A stretch of 64,000 nucleotides of DNA from Fodinibius roseus (GTDB lineage Bacteria > Bacteroidota > Rhodothermia > Balneolales > Balneolaceae): NCBI RefSeq assembly GCF_900129315.1, contig NZ_FQUS01000019.1, positions 1 through 64,000 of the forward strand. The letters are read 5' to 3'. Under the pieces are notes generated by a model that worked only from the letters and a program-made list of their open reading frames with translations, searched no databases and was not told the DNA's origin. Position 1 is the first letter of the stretch, and each line of letters starts with the position of its first letter. Of this stretch, positions 1 through 10,400 are shown in pieces. The position numbers and the translations under genes are program-made.

Positions 1-1
1 C

Positions 2-94
2 CAGCCGGTGGCCATGGAAGAGGGGCTGCGGTTTGCGATCCGCGAAGGCGGCCGCACTGTCGGGGCCGGCGTGGTAACCGATATTATTGAATAG
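2..94 (+). CDS. tuf: Elongation factor Tu, C-terminal end (partial)
   Basis: The window opens inside a gene whose last 30 residues read as the conserved end of EF-Tu: [20 protein letters not shown] followed by TAG. EF-Tu carries aminoacyl-tRNA to the ribosome in a GTP-dependent way; this part is the end of the third beta-barrel domain. Only the last codons are present, so the start and GTPase domain lie upstream of the window. The position just before tRNA-Trp, secE and nusG is the usual bacterial arrangement, which supports the call. Confidence 0.9.
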   Translation, partial: QPVAMEEGLRFAIREGGRTVGAGVVTDIIE

Positions 95-129
95 ATAGCA
101 TAAGTACTTAAGTAGTATAACAGTTACTT

Positions 130-162
130 GAGAGAATGGGTCACTGGAGGGCCCGTTCTCTC
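130..162 (+). terminator. Hairpin downstream of tuf
   Basis: GAGAGAATGGG at 130-140 pairs with CCCGTTCTCTC at 152-162 (11 pairs, one of them G-T), with an 11-nt loop, 35 bases after the tuf stop. There is no T-run after it, so it may be a terminator of low U content or an RNA-processing or stability hairpin at the end of the tuf transcript. Confidence 0.5.
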
Positions 163-378
163 GGTGTATACGGGCGTAGGTAGTATCTTCCCGGATAGAC
201 AGGAAGAGAAAACAACGATAAAGCAAATGGATAAACCTTGTTTTTAATGCTGATTTGCCCGTAAAAAAACGTATTTTATATGTATATATATGCAGATGTA
301 GTTTCCCGGATCTCCGGGCGCCGGACAGAGTCAGCGGCATGTTTTTCTTGCTGACGAAAGCTATACCGGCAGAAATTT

Positions 379-451
<73 letters not shown>

Positions 452-476
452 CAAGTATTGAATCGATTAAAATTTC

Positions 477-659
477 ATGGATAAGATTAAAGAATTTTTG
501 GAAGATGTCCGCAAGGAGATGAAAAAGGTCTCCTGGCCTGACCAAGACGAGTTGGTTGACTATACGATAGTTGTGGTCATCTTTACTATTCTTCTGGCTG
601 CCTTTATTTTTGCAGTAGATCAAGTTTATAGCACGATATTAGAGACAATTTATCAATGA
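477..659 (+). CDS. secE: Preprotein translocase subunit SecE
   Basis: A 60-residue protein of the short, single-span SecE type. The amphipathic N-terminal helix carries the family motif KEMKKVSWPDQDEL (residues about 13-26), and one hydrophobic span follows at about residues 29-50. SecE clamps the SecY channel in the inner membrane and is essential for Sec-dependent export. It starts 25 bases after tRNA-Trp, and its stop overlaps the nusG start by four bases (ATGA), so the two are translationally coupled. Confidence 0.95.
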   Translation: MDKIKEFLEDVRKEMKKVSWPDQDELVDYTIVVVIFTILLAAFIFAVDQVYSTILETIYQ

Positions 660-1222
660 CACAAGATGATCAGTATAAATGGTATGTAGTTCGTGTCTTT
701 TCCAGCCACGAGAAGAAAGTGAAACGGTACCTGGATCGTGAAATAGAGATGCGGGGGCTGGAAGATAAGATCAGTGAAGTCCTTATCCCAACCGAAACCG
801 TCATTGAAATACGGTCGGGTAAGAAAAGGACACGCGAGAAGAATTTTTTTCCGGGTTATATTTTATTGAAGACCATATATGACGAAGAAGTAAATAATCT
901 TATCCAGGGTGCTCCCTCCACCATTGGGTTTTTGAAGACAGGCAAGACGCAGCATATACCCAAGCCCCTGCGCAAGGCAGAAGTTGACCGGATTTTAGGT
1001 CGTGTGCAGGATAATGAAGATATGATGGAGCAGGGCGGGAAGATTGAAATTCCCTACGACGAAGGAGATGTCGTAAAAGTTATTGACGGACCCTTTAAAG
1101 ATTTTGACGGAACGGTACAGGAAGTAAACACTGAGAAACTCAAATTACGTGTTCTCGTAAGTATTTTTGGTCGAAAGACCCCGGTTGAAGTTGATGTGAA
1201 CCAGGTAGAACCTGCAACTTGA
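656..1222 (+). CDS. nusG: Transcription termination/antitermination factor NusG
   Basis: A 188-residue protein with the NusG layout: an NGN domain (about residues 8-115; WYVVRVFSSHEKKVKRYL near the start, FFPGYILL in the middle) and a C-terminal KOW domain with GDVVKVIDGPFKDFDGTV (about 137-155). NusG binds the RNA polymerase clamp, affects pausing, and links polymerase to Rho or to the ribosome through its KOW domain. The start codon overlaps the secE stop. Length and motifs are normal for the family. Confidence 0.96.
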   Translation: MTQDDQYKWYVVRVFSSHEKKVKRYLDREIEMRGLEDKISEVLIPTETVIEIRSGKKRTREKNFFPGYILLKTIYDEEVNNLIQGAPSTIGFLKTGKTQHIPKPLRKAEVDRILGRVQDNEDMMEQGGKIEIPYDEGDVVKVIDGPFKDFDGTVQEVNTEKLKLRVLVSIFGRKTPVEVDVNQVEPAT

Positions 1223-1294
1223 CCACATACAATCACTGATGCAAAGTGAGCTATTACGCGGCAATAAACAGATAAGTATAAGCAGTAAATTCAA

Positions 1295-1726
1295 ATGGCA
1301 AAAAAAGTAGATCAAGTACTTAAGCTCCAGATTCGCGGCGGACAGGCAAACCCTGCTCCACCCGTGGGACCTGCTTTAGGTCAGGCTGGAATCAACATTA
1401 TGGAGTTTTGTAAGGCTTTTAATGCTGCCACCCAGGAAGATGCCGGCACGATTATTCCGGTTGAAATCACGGTGTACCAGGATAAGTCTTTCACTTTCAT
1501 AACGAAGACACCACCTGCTGCAGTTCTGCTGAAACAAGCTGCTGGCATAAAATCCGGTTCCGGAGAGCCCAACCGTACCAAGGTGGGCCAGGTAACCTGG
1601 ACCCAGTGCAAAGAGATTGCAGAGCAGAAAATGCAGGATCTTAATGCTTTTGAGGTAGAAAATGCTGCTGAAATGATTGCAGGTACTGCCCGAAGTATGG
1701 GGCTTCGAGTGCTAAGAGATAAATAG
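1295..1726 (+). CDS. rplK: 50S ribosomal protein L11
   Basis: A 143-residue L11 with the proline-rich N-terminal signature [20 protein letters not shown] (about residues 15-34) and the C-terminal rRNA-binding domain ([18 protein letters not shown]). L11 binds the GTPase-associated region of 23S rRNA, where EF-G, EF-Tu and release factors act. It is the first gene of the L11 operon and is followed after 18 bases by rplA. The 72-base gap after nusG may hold a separate promoter, though none is clear by eye. Confidence 0.97.
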   Translation: MAKKVDQVLKLQIRGGQANPAPPVGPALGQAGINIMEFCKAFNAATQEDAGTIIPVEITVYQDKSFTFITKTPPAAVLLKQAAGIKSGSGEPNRTKVGQVTWTQCKEIAEQKMQDLNAFEVENAAEMIAGTARSMGLRVLRDK

Positions 1727-1744
1727 GAAGTTTTATATATAATT

Positions 1745-2443
1745 ATGGCACAACGAGGAAAAAAATATCAGGAAGCCGCAAAGCTCATCGATCCGGAGTT
1801 GGAGTATACTCTGGAGGAAGCTTGTGATCTTGTTAAAAAAGTCTCATCAGCTAACTTTGATGAAACGATCGATCTGGATCTTCGCCTGGGAGTCGATCCC
1901 CGGCACGCCGATCAGATGGTTCGCGGGTCCGTATCGTTGCCGCACGGCACAGGTAAGGAAGTACGCGTTTTAGCTTTGGTAAGCGAAGCTAAACAGGAAG
2001 AAGCTGAGGAGGCCGGAGCAGATCACGTAGGCCTTGATGAATACATTGAAAAAATTGAAGAAGGATGGACAGACATTGATGTGATTGTTGCCACCCCGGA
2101 TGTCATGGGAAAAATAGGAAAGCTGGGGCGTATTTTAGGTCCCCGCGGACTGATGCCCAATCCGAAAAGTGGTACCGTAACCAACGATGTCGCTGATGCC
2201 GTCAAAGAAGTAAAAGCCGGGAAAATTGACTTTCGTGTAGATGAATATGGTATTCTGCACGCATCAATCGGCAAAGTAAGCTTTGATGCCAGTGAAATTC
2301 GTGAAAATGCAATACGGTTTTTGCAAACGGTCATGCGGCTCCGGCCCGCTTCTGCCAAAGGGTTATACATCAGAAGCGCCTATATGAGCTCCAGCATGAG
2401 TCCAAGCATACCATTAAGTCGTTCATCTGTAATTTCTGTATAG
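1745..2443 (+). CDS. rplA: 50S ribosomal protein L1
   Basis: A 232-residue L1 protein. The two-domain fold is recognisable, with the highly conserved loop [14 protein letters not shown] (about residues 137-150) and a C-terminal strand containing [13 protein letters not shown]1 binds the L1 stalk of 23S rRNA and in many bacteria represses its own operon by binding the mRNA leader. The C-terminal tail (about 15 residues, serine-rich, after SSSMSPSI) looks unusual but is in frame and ends cleanly. rplJ starts 21 bases downstream. Confidence 0.96.
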   Translation: MAQRGKKYQEAAKLIDPELEYTLEEACDLVKKVSSANFDETIDLDLRLGVDPRHADQMVRGSVSLPHGTGKEVRVLALVSEAKQEEAEEAGADHVGLDEYIEKIEEGWTDIDVIVATPDVMGKIGKLGRILGPRGLMPNPKSGTVTNDVADAVKEVKAGKIDFRVDEYGILHASIGKVSFDASEIRENAIRFLQTVMRLRPASAKGLYIRSAYMSSSMSPSIPLSRSSVISV

Positions 2444-2464
2444 ACGTTTAAAACAAACTGAATC

Positions 2465-2989
2465 ATGCCAACATTAGCAGAAAAGAAAGCAGTTGTTGAA
2501 GAAATTACGGAAAACCTGAATGATGCCGGTGCAGTATATATCGCCAATTATTCAGGTATGTCGGTATCGGAAGTCAACAATATGCGTGGCAAATTTTTCG
2601 AAGACGATATCAAGTATAAAGTGTATAAGAACACCTTGGTAAAAAGGGCCATGGAGGAAGTGGGCGGATATGAAGATTTATATCCCCACCTGGTAGAACA
2701 AAATGGTTTTGTCTTCGTAGAGGAAGAGCTTGCTGCCCCCGCAAAAGTGATAAAAAAATTATACGAGGAAACTGAGCGGCCTAAGTTTAAAGCGGCCGTC
2801 ATTGCCGGAGATTATTACGGTGAAGACGAGCTTGATACCCTGGCTGCAATGAAGTCGAAGAGCGAAGTTATCGGAGATATCGTCGGGCTTCTGCTTTCAC
2901 CTGTTTCCAACGTGGTAAGCGCACTTCAAGCTCCCGGCAGAACCATTGCCGGTGCCATTGAAACCATCGCTGAAGAAGGCGAAAAATAA
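2465..2989 (+). CDS. rplJ: 50S ribosomal protein L10
   Basis: A 174-residue L10, the base of the ribosomal stalk onto which L7/L12 dimers assemble. The N-terminal part reads LAEKKAVVEEITENLNDAGA, followed by YRVYKNTLVKRA-type sequence (here KYKVYKNTLVKRAME), both typical of the rRNA-binding globular domain. The C-terminal helix that carries L7/L12 dimers ends with ETIAEEGEK. It is followed by rplL after 52 bases, as in the conserved rplJL pair. Confidence 0.96.
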   Translation: MPTLAEKKAVVEEITENLNDAGAVYIANYSGMSVSEVNNMRGKFFEDDIKYKVYKNTLVKRAMEEVGGYEDLYPHLVEQNGFVFVEEELAAPAKVIKKLYEETERPKFKAAVIAGDYYGEDELDTLAAMKSKSEVIGDIVGLLLSPVSNVVSALQAPGRTIAGAIETIAEEGEK

Positions 2990-3041
2990 CAAACATTAAT
3001 ACACGAATTTTCAATTCATAAAGATCAATCGGAGAAATAAC

Positions 3042-3410
3042 ATGGCTGACGTTAAAGATTTAGCTGAACAATTAGTTAACCTAACCGTAAAAGAAGCAAA
3101 CGAGCTCGCTAACGTTCTTGAAGAAGAATACGACATCACGCCTGCGGCTGCACCGGCCGTTGTTGCTGGTGACGGCGATGGCGGGGGCGAAGAAGAACAA
3201 ACCGTATTTGATGTTGTTCTGAACGGCCCCGGCGACAAAAAGATTGCCGTTATTAAAGAGGTTCGAAGTATCACTGGCCTCGGTCTTAAAGAAGCAAAAG
3301 AGCTCGTCGATAATGCACCTAATCCTATTAAAGAAGGTGTTGATAAGGCAGAAGCTGAAGACCTGAAGTCCAAGCTTGAAGAAGCAGGCGCTGAGGTTGA
3401 GCTTAAATAG
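3042..3410 (+). CDS. rplL: 50S ribosomal protein L7/L12
   Basis: A 122-residue stalk protein with the three usual parts: an N-terminal dimerisation helix ([20 protein letters not shown]), a flexible Ala/Pro/Gly/acidic hinge (about residues 40-58), and the C-terminal factor-binding domain with [20 protein letters not shown]. It recruits GTPase translation factors. The hinge is more acidic and glycine-rich ([10 protein letters not shown]) than in E. coli. A ribosome-binding site GGAGAAATA precedes the ATG. Confidence 0.97.
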   Translation: MADVKDLAEQLVNLTVKEANELANVLEEEYDITPAAAPAVVAGDGDGGGEEEQTVFDVVLNGPGDKKIAVIKEVRSITGLGLKEAKELVDNAPNPIKEGVDKAEAEDLKSKLEEAGAEVELK

Positions 3411-3437
3411 TTAAGCATCAACGTATCAATTTGTCAT

Positions 3438-3469
3438 TAGCCAATATCGTGCTGTTACGGTATTGGCTA
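3438..3469 (+). terminator. rplL-rpoB intergenic hairpin (attenuator)
   Basis: TAGCCAATATCGT (3438-3450) pairs with ACGGTATTGGCTA (3457-3469): 13 pairs including one T-G wobble, with loop GCTGTT. It is followed by moderately T-rich sequence without a pure T-run. In many bacteria this gap holds a partial terminator or RNase III site that lowers rpoBC expression relative to the ribosomal proteins. The position and stem strength fit that role here, but the function is inferred. Confidence 0.6.
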
Positions 3470-3557
3470 TTGGCGTCTATTTGTATGCTTACCATTTCCT
3501 TTCACCGAAGTGAATGGTCAGGCGGCAAATTCGGCTCATCACCATCTAACTAATTTT

Positions 3558-3575
3558 AAAGGAGAGGTTCCTTTG
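3558..3575 (+). promoter_or_regulatory. Ribosome-binding site and TTG start of rpoB
   Basis: AAAGGAGAGG at 3558-3567 stands five bases before a TTG at 3573-3575, which is in frame with rpoB. An in-frame ATG farther upstream (3510) would add 21 residues with no ribosome-binding site and a histidine run atypical of RpoB. The TTG is therefore the better start. Confidence 0.75.
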
Positions 3576-6500
3576 AGTATACAAAGTAAAATGGAGAAAA
3601 TTCCTTTCACCGATCGCTTAACATTTGCCAGTACTGAACACGTATTAGATTACCCCGATTTTTTGGATATCCAGCTGGATTCATTTGGTCAGTTTACGCA
3701 GTTGGACATTGCTCCGGAAGACCGAAAAGTTCAGGGACTTCAGAAGATTTTTAAAGATAACTTCCCAATACAGGATTCGCGGGAAACCCACATTCTGGAA
3801 TTTCTGTATTACAGCGTCGATACGCCTAAATACAGCATGAAAGAATGCCAGGAGCGCGGTCTCTCCTATGCGGTTCCCCTGAAAGCCAAATTGCGCCTTT
3901 CGGCCGTAGATGATGATGATGAAACGACGGAGACCATTGAGCAGGAAGTTTTTCTGGGTGACCTTCCCTGGATGACCGAACGCGGTACTTTTATTATCAA
4001 CGGTGCTGAGCGTGTTATCGTAAGCCAGCTGCACCGCTCGCCCGGCGCTTTTTTCGGACAAAATGTCCACCCGAACGGCACCCAGCTCTATAATGCCCGG
4101 GTTATCCCGTTCAAAGGCTCATGGATTGAGTTTTCCACGGATATCAGAGACGTCCTCTGGGCTTATATCGACCGCAAGAAGAAGGTGCCGTTTACGACCT
4201 TGCTTCGCGCACTGGGCTATTCTACGGATGAAGAGCTGTTTAACCTGTTTGAACTGTCTGAAAAGGTTAAGTTGAGCTCCAAGAAACAGTATAATGAAGA
4301 GCTTGTCGGAGAACGCCTTGCCGTGGATATCGTTGAAGAAAAGATGGAAGAGGTCGTGGACGATGAGACCGGCGAAGTAACGGAAGCACTGACGCGCAAC
4401 GTACTTCTTGAAATTGATCATGAGCTGACCGAAGACGATTACGGCCTTCTCAAAGAGGCGGATGTGGATGCGGTTCGTATCCAGGATATGGAGCCGGAAG
4501 ATTCCGAGCGTGATGTGTTTATGAATACACTGCGTAAGGATCCGACCCATGATGAAGAGTCTGCCCTTGGCGAAATATACAAGCAGATTCGTACCGGAGA
4601 GATGCCGGATCCCGAGACCGCACGGCAGGTACTGGAGCGGCTGTTCTTCAGCGACAAGAAATATGACCTCGGAGAAGTGGGACGCTACCGCCTGAACAAG
4701 CGTCTGAAGCTGGATGTGGATATGGATATCCGGTATCTGGTGAAAGAAGATATCGTAGCCATCATTAAAGAGGTGATCCGCCTGAAGAACATGAAGTCGC
4801 AGGTGGATGATATCGATCACCTGAGCAACCGCCGGGTTCGCACCATCGGTGAGCAGTTGGGACAACAGTTTTCGATCGGCCTGGCGCGGATGTCGCGTAC
4901 GATCAAAGAACGAATGAACTCGCGTGATGCCGAGCAGCTGACGCCACAGGACCTGGTGAATGCACGTACGATTTCCTCCGTTATCAATACTTTTTTCGGG
5001 ACGAACCAGCTCTCCCAGTTTATGGATCAAACGAATCCCATTGCTGAACTGACCCACAAGCGCCGGATGTCGGCGCTGGGTCCGGGTGGTTTGACCCGGG
5101 AACGGGCCGGATTTGAGGTTCGCGATGTCCACTATACCCATTACGGGCGGCTCTGTCCCATTGAAACGCCGGAGGGACCCAATATCGGATTGATTACCTC
5201 GCTCTGTGTCCATGCCAAAGTGAATGATTTCGGCTTCCTGGAGACCCCCTATCGAAAAATTGAAGAGGGCAAGGTAACGGAAGATATAGAATACCTGTCC
5301 GCCGAACAGGAAGATGAAACGGTGATTGCCCAGGCAAACGCACCGATAGAAAACGGTGTTTTCAAGAATAACAACATCTTCTCTCGTTTCCGTGACGGCG
5401 AAGTGGGACTGGCGGATCCGGAAGAGATTGAGTATATGGATGTTTCCACGAACCAGCTCACTTCTGTTGCAGCGGCCCTCATTCCGTTTATTGAGCACAA
5501 CGATGCCAACCGTGCGCTCATGGGATCAAACATGCAGCGCCAGGCGGTGCCGCTGCTTCGGCCGGAAGCGCCGGTCGTGGGCACAGGCCTTGAGTATCGT
5601 GCTGCCAAGGATTCCCGCGCCATTATCACGGCCGAGAAAGACGGTGAAGTGGTGTACGTTAGCTCCAAAGAAATCCATGTGAAGTATGAACGAACGGAGA
5701 TGGAGCAGAACTGCCACTTTGATGACGGCATTAAGAAATACAAACTGACGAAATTCGAACGCACGAACCAAAGTACCACCATCAATCAGAAGCCTATTGT
5801 TGATGTGGGGGAAAAAGTCGTCAAAGGTCAAACGCTGGCCGACGGCTGTGCAACGGATGGCGGGGAGCTGGCCCTGGGCCGTAACTTGCTGGTCGGGTTT
5901 ATGCCGTGGAGGGGATACAACTTTGAGGATGCTATTGTCGTAAGTGAACGGGTGGTCCAGGACGACCTCTATACCTCCATCCACATTGAGGAATTCGAAC
6001 AGGAGGTTCGGGACACCAAACGCGGCGAAGAAGAGTTGACGCGTGAAATCCCGAATGTGAGCGAAGAGGCCACCAAAGATCTCGACGAGCACGGGATCAT
6101 CAGAACGGGTGCCAAGATTAATCCGGGTGATATCCTTGTCGGTAAGATTACCCCGAAAGGAGAAACCGATCCCACGCCCGAGGAAAAACTGTTGCGTGCC
6201 ATTTTCGGTGATAAGGCCGGAGACGTCAAGGATGCTTCGCTGAAAGTATCGCCGGGGGTTTCGGGTACGGTTATCGATACCAAGCTCTTTAGCAGAAAAC
6301 GTGACGAGCAAATTTCGCGCAGGGAGGAAAAGAAACAGGTTGAGCTCGAGAATGAACGTCACGCCGAAAAGGTGGATGAACTCAACAGCAAGATGGTGGA
6401 TAACCTGTACAGCCTGCTGAGAGATAAAACTTCGCCGGGCGTATACGATTTCAACGGTGTCGAGCTTATCCCGAAAGGGGAAAAATACCGAAAGTCGGAT

Positions 6501-7403
6501 TTTGAGGAGCTCGATCCGGTGAATATCAACGAAAATATTCAGTGGGCTACCGATGATGAGCTGGTAGAACACGTGCGCCTGCTTTTTAAAAATTATCGGG
6601 ATCTGCGCCGGGAGATCGATACCGAAGCAAAACGAAGAAAATATCAGATACAGGTCGGAGATGATCTGCCGCCCGGCATTATTCAGAAAGCAAAGGTGTA
6701 TGTTGCCAAGAAGCGGAAGCTTCAGGTTGGTGACAAGATGGCCGGCCGTCACGGTAACAAAGGCGTTATCGCAAAGGTAGTACCTGTTGAGGATATGCCT
6801 TTTATGAAAGATGGAACACCGGTCGATATCTGCCTGAACCCGCTTGGCGTACCGTCTCGCATGAACCTTGGCCAGATCTACGAGACTATTTTGGGATGGG
6901 CCGCCAAAGAACTCGGTGTTACTTTTGCCTCCCCTATTTTTGACGGGGCAACCGAGGAACAGGTCAAAGAGCAGCTCAGAGAAGCCGGCTTGCCGGAGGA
7001 TGGTCGCGTCACGCTCTATGACGGACGCACCGGCGAGCCGATGGATCAGAAAACCACGGTCGGTTATATGTACATGCTGAAGCTCAATCACCTGATTGAG
7101 GATAAGATGCATGCCCGTTCAATCGGACCCTATTCCCTCATTACGCAGCAGCCGCTCGGTGGTAAAGCACAGTTCGGTGGCCAGCGTCTGGGTGAGATGG
7201 AGGTCTGGGCACTGTATGCTTATGGCGCTTCGAATATCCTGAAAGAGATGCTTACTGTCAAAAGTGATGATGTCAAAGGCCGATCGCGCGTGTACGAAGC
7301 TATTGTCAAAGGCGAAAACTTGCCCGAAGGCGATGTGCCCGAATCATTTAAAGTCTTGCTGCGCGAAATGATGGGCCTTGGACTTGAAATTCATATAGAC
7401 TAA
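3573..7403 (+). CDS. rpoB: DNA-directed RNA polymerase subunit beta
   Basis: A 1276-residue RpoB counted from the TTG at 3573. Conserved stretches run along the whole chain: the rifampicin-site region with SQFMDQTNPIAELTHKRR followed by SALGPGGLTRERAGFEVRD, the active-centre region GRHGNKGVIAKV, and the C-terminal part QPLGGKAQFGGQRLGEMEVW that binds beta-prime. In the rifampicin pocket the residues equivalent to E. coli D516, H526, R529 and S531 are kept, while N518 and S522 are T and A. RpoB forms the catalytic centre with RpoC. It is co-transcribed with rpoC, which begins 52 bases later. Confidence 0.97.
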   Translation: MSIQSKMEKIPFTDRLTFASTEHVLDYPDFLDIQLDSFGQFTQLDIAPEDRKVQGLQKIFKDNFPIQDSRETHILEFLYYSVDTPKYSMKECQERGLSYAVPLKAKLRLSAVDDDDETTETIEQEVFLGDLPWMTERGTFIINGAERVIVSQLHRSPGAFFGQNVHPNGTQLYNARVIPFKGSWIEFSTDIRDVLWAYIDRKKKVPFTTLLRALGYSTDEELFNLFELSEKVKLSSKKQYNEELVGERLAVDIVEEKMEEVVDDETGEVTEALTRNVLLEIDHELTEDDYGLLKEADVDAVRIQDMEPEDSERDVFMNTLRKDPTHDEESALGEIYKQIRTGEMPDPETARQVLERLFFSDKKYDLGEVGRYRLNKRLKLDVDMDIRYLVKEDIVAIIKEVIRLKNMKSQVDDIDHLSNRRVRTIGEQLGQQFSIGLARMSRTIKERMNSRDAEQLTPQDLVNARTISSVINTFFGTNQLSQFMDQTNPIAELTHKRRMSALGPGGLTRERAGFEVRDVHYTHYGRLCPIETPEGPNIGLITSLCVHAKVNDFGFLETPYRKIEEGKVTEDIEYLSAEQEDETVIAQANAPIENGVFKNNNIFSRFRDGEVGLADPEEIEYMDVSTNQLTSVAAALIPFIEHNDANRALMGSNMQRQAVPLLRPEAPVVGTGLEYRAAKDSRAIITAEKDGEVVYVSSKEIHVKYERTEMEQNCHFDDGIKKYKLTKFERTNQSTTINQKPIVDVGEKVVKGQTLADGCATDGGELALGRNLLVGFMPWRGYNFEDAIVVSERVVQDDLYTSIHIEEFEQEVRDTKRGEEELTREIPNVSEEATKDLDEHGIIRTGAKINPGDILVGKITPKGETDPTPEEKLLRAIFGDKAGDVKDASLKVSPGVSGTVIDTKLFSRKRDEQISRREEKKQVELENERHAEKVDELNSKMVDNLYSLLRDKTSPGVYDFNGVELIPKGEKYRKSDFEELDPVNINENIQWATDDELVEHVRLLFKNYRDLRREIDTEAKRRKYQIQVGDDLPPGIIQKAKVYVAKKRKLQVGDKMAGRHGNKGVIAKVVPVEDMPFMKDGTPVDICLNPLGVPSRMNLGQIYETILGWAAKELGVTFASPIFDGATEEQVKEQLREAGLPEDGRVTLYDGRTGEPMDQKTTVGYMYMLKLNHLIEDKMHARSIGPYSLITQQPLGGKAQFGGQRLGEMEVWALYAYGASNILKEMLTVKSDDVKGRSRVYEAIVKGENLPEGDVPESFKVLLREMMGLGLEIHID

Positions 7404-7455
7404 TTAGAACAACAGAAATTGCACTGTTAAATAAAGTCAATCCGGAGGTACTTCC

Positions 7456-10400
7456 TTGCCGACTACTAACACATTAACAGTTTCGAAAGACTTCAACAGA
7501 ATTGGTATTTCCCTTGCGTCGCCGGAGACTATTCTCTCCCGTTCGCATGGTGAAGTCTTGACGCCCGAAACAATCAATTACCGCACCTTTAAACCGGAGA
7601 TGGACGGTCTTTTCTGTGAAAAGATCTTTGGCCCGGTTAAAGATTACGAATGCCATTGTGGCAAATACAAGCGAATACGGTATAAAGGGATCATCTGTGA
7701 TCGCTGTGGCGTTGAGGTAACGCGAAAAGCCGTTCGCCGGGAGCGTATGGGACATATTTCCCTGACGGTGCCGGTGGTTCATATCTGGTACTTCAAATCG
7801 TTGCCGAACAAACTGGCCTACCTGTTAGGCTATTCGTCCAAGAATTTAGAGAAGATCGTTTATTACGAGACCTATGTCGTAATGAATCCCGGCGTTGCAC
7901 GTGATCTCGGGTATAAAAAAGGCGATCTTATTTCTGAAGAAGAGTATTACGATATTCAGGAACAGCTGCCCGAAGATCAGTGGGAGATGGACGATGAAGA
8001 TCCCGACAAGTTTCGGGCCAAAGAAGGGGCGGATGCCATTGAAGAACTGCTGACGACGCAGGACCTCGATGAGCTTGCCTATCGACTGCGCTACGAGGCG
8101 CGGAACGAGACGTCCCAGATGCGGAAGAAAAAGAAGCTGAAACGACTGCAGGTTATCGAATCCTTCCGTGCGGCCAATCAGCACACGGAAAACCGTCCCG
8201 AGTGGATGGTGCAAAGTGTCATCCCGGTCATACCCCCGGAATTACGTCCGCTGGTACCACTGGAAGGGGGACGTTTTGCCACTTCCGATCTCAATGATCT
8301 GTACCGGCGTGTGATTATCCGAAACAACCGGTTGAAACGCCTGATCGATATCAAGGCGCCGGATGTCATCCTGCGCAATGAAAAACGCATGCTGCAGGAA
8401 GCGGTCGATTCGCTGTACGACAACTCCCGAAAATCCAATGCGGTACGGAATAACAACCGCCCCCTGAAATCGCTCAGCGATATGCTGAAAGGGAAGAGCG
8501 GCCGATTCCGTCAGAATCTGCTCGGGAAGCGTGTGGATTACTCAGGTCGTTCCGTTATTGTGGTCGGACCGGAGTTGAAGCTTCACGAGTGCGGTTTGCC
8601 GAAGGAGATGGCTGTTGAGCTCTATAAACCGTTTATTATCCGCCGATTGATTGAACGCGGTTATGTGAAGACGGTCAAATCAGCGAAAAAAGTAGTTGAC
8701 CGGCGAGACCCGGTGGTATGGGAGGTTCTTGAGAATGTCATTGACGGACACCCCATCCTGCTGAATCGCGCGCCTACGCTTCACCGTTTGGGTATTCAGG
8801 CATATCAGCCGGTCCTTATCGAAGAGAAGGCTGTGCGCCTTCATCCGCTCTCCTGTACGGCCTTTAACGCCGACTTTGACGGGGACCAGATGGCCGTACA
8901 TGTGCCACTGAGCCACGACGCCATACTGGAAGCCTCCGTACTGATGCTTGGCTCGCACAACATTTTGAGTCCCGCCAGTGGCGGACCTATTGCCGTACCG
9001 TCACAGGATATGGTTCTGGGTATTTACTATATGACCAAGATGGCCAACGACCAGAAAGGGGAGGGCAAGACATTTGCCAATACCGATGAAGTGCTTATCG
9101 CTTACGATCGGGATCGCCTGGACATGCATGCCAAGATCAATATCCGGATTCCCCGGACCAACGAAGATGGGGAGGAAGGATATGAGATTATCAAGTCTAC
9201 GACCGGACGAGTGATCTTCAACAGAATTCTGCCCGAAGAGATGGGCTACATCAACCGTACGCTCGGCAAGAAGGAGCTCCGTTCGCTGATTGGCGATATC
9301 CACTATAAGGTGGGGACCGCGCGCACCGCGGAATTCCTGGATGAAATGAAGAAGTTAGGCTTTGAGCAGGCTACGACCGGGGGACTCTCATTCAGTCTGG
9401 AGGATATCGTTATTCCGGATGAGAAGCAGAAGCTTATTGACAATACGCAGGATGAGGTCGCAGAGATCACTGATCGCTATGAAATGGGTTTTATCACCGA
9501 TAATGAGCGTTACAACCAGGTGATTGACAAATGGACCAGTACGACCAACCGTGTTTCGGAATCCCTGTTTAATGCATTGACGGCCGATCGCGAAGGCTTT
9601 AACCCGGTCTTTATGATGGCTGATTCAGGGGCGCGTGGTTCGAAAGAACAGATTCGTCAGCTGGGCGGCATGCGTGGCTTGATGGCCAAGCCTCAGAAAA
9701 GCTCGATGCAGGAAGGCAACGAGGTGATTGAGAACCCGATCCTGTCTTCTTTCAAAGAGGGACTGACGGTTCTTGAATACTTTATTTCTACCCACGGGGC
9801 TCGAAAAGGACTGGCGGATACGGCTCTTAAAACTGCTGATGCCGGTTACCTGACGCGTCGTCTTGTTGATGTTTCTCAGGATATTATAATCAACGAGAAA
9901 GATTGCGGGACGCTTCGCGGCATCAAGATGAAAGCCCTGAAGGATAACGAGGATGTCATTGAAAGCCTCGAGGATCGTATATTGGGACGTGTTTCACTGC
10001 ACGACATCTATGATCCTCTGACGGATGAGCTCATCTGTGAAGCCAATGATATGATCGATGAGGGTGTGGCCCAGAGCATTGCCGAAACGTCTATTGAAGA
10101 GGTGGAAATCCGTTCGGTGCTCACCTGTGAGACCGAGCGCGGTGTTTGCTCGAAATGCTACGGTCGTGATTTGTCACGCGGAACGATGGTTCAGGTAGGC
10201 GAAGCAGTGGGTGTTATCGCTGCCCAGTCTATTGGCGAACCGGGCACTCAGCTTACGCTTCGAACCTTCCACGTGGGAGGTACGGCCTCTCGCATGGAGT
10301 CGGAATCCCAGCATAAGGCGAAGTTCGAGGGCAAGGTGGAATTTGAGAATATTCGTGTCGTTGAGTACGACGACGGGGAAGAAATCCATGACATCGTCCT

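Noticed and set aside
2335-2443. Suspected frameshift at the end of rplA
   Set aside because: The final part after [12 protein letters not shown] is in the same frame, ends in a normal stop and has the expected L1 length; only the last 15 residues are unusual.
4119-7112. Long open frames on the minus strand opposite rpoB (about 460 and 530 codons)
   Set aside because: They run antisense to a highly conserved gene, have no recognisable domains or ribosome-binding sites, and reflect codon bias of rpoB.
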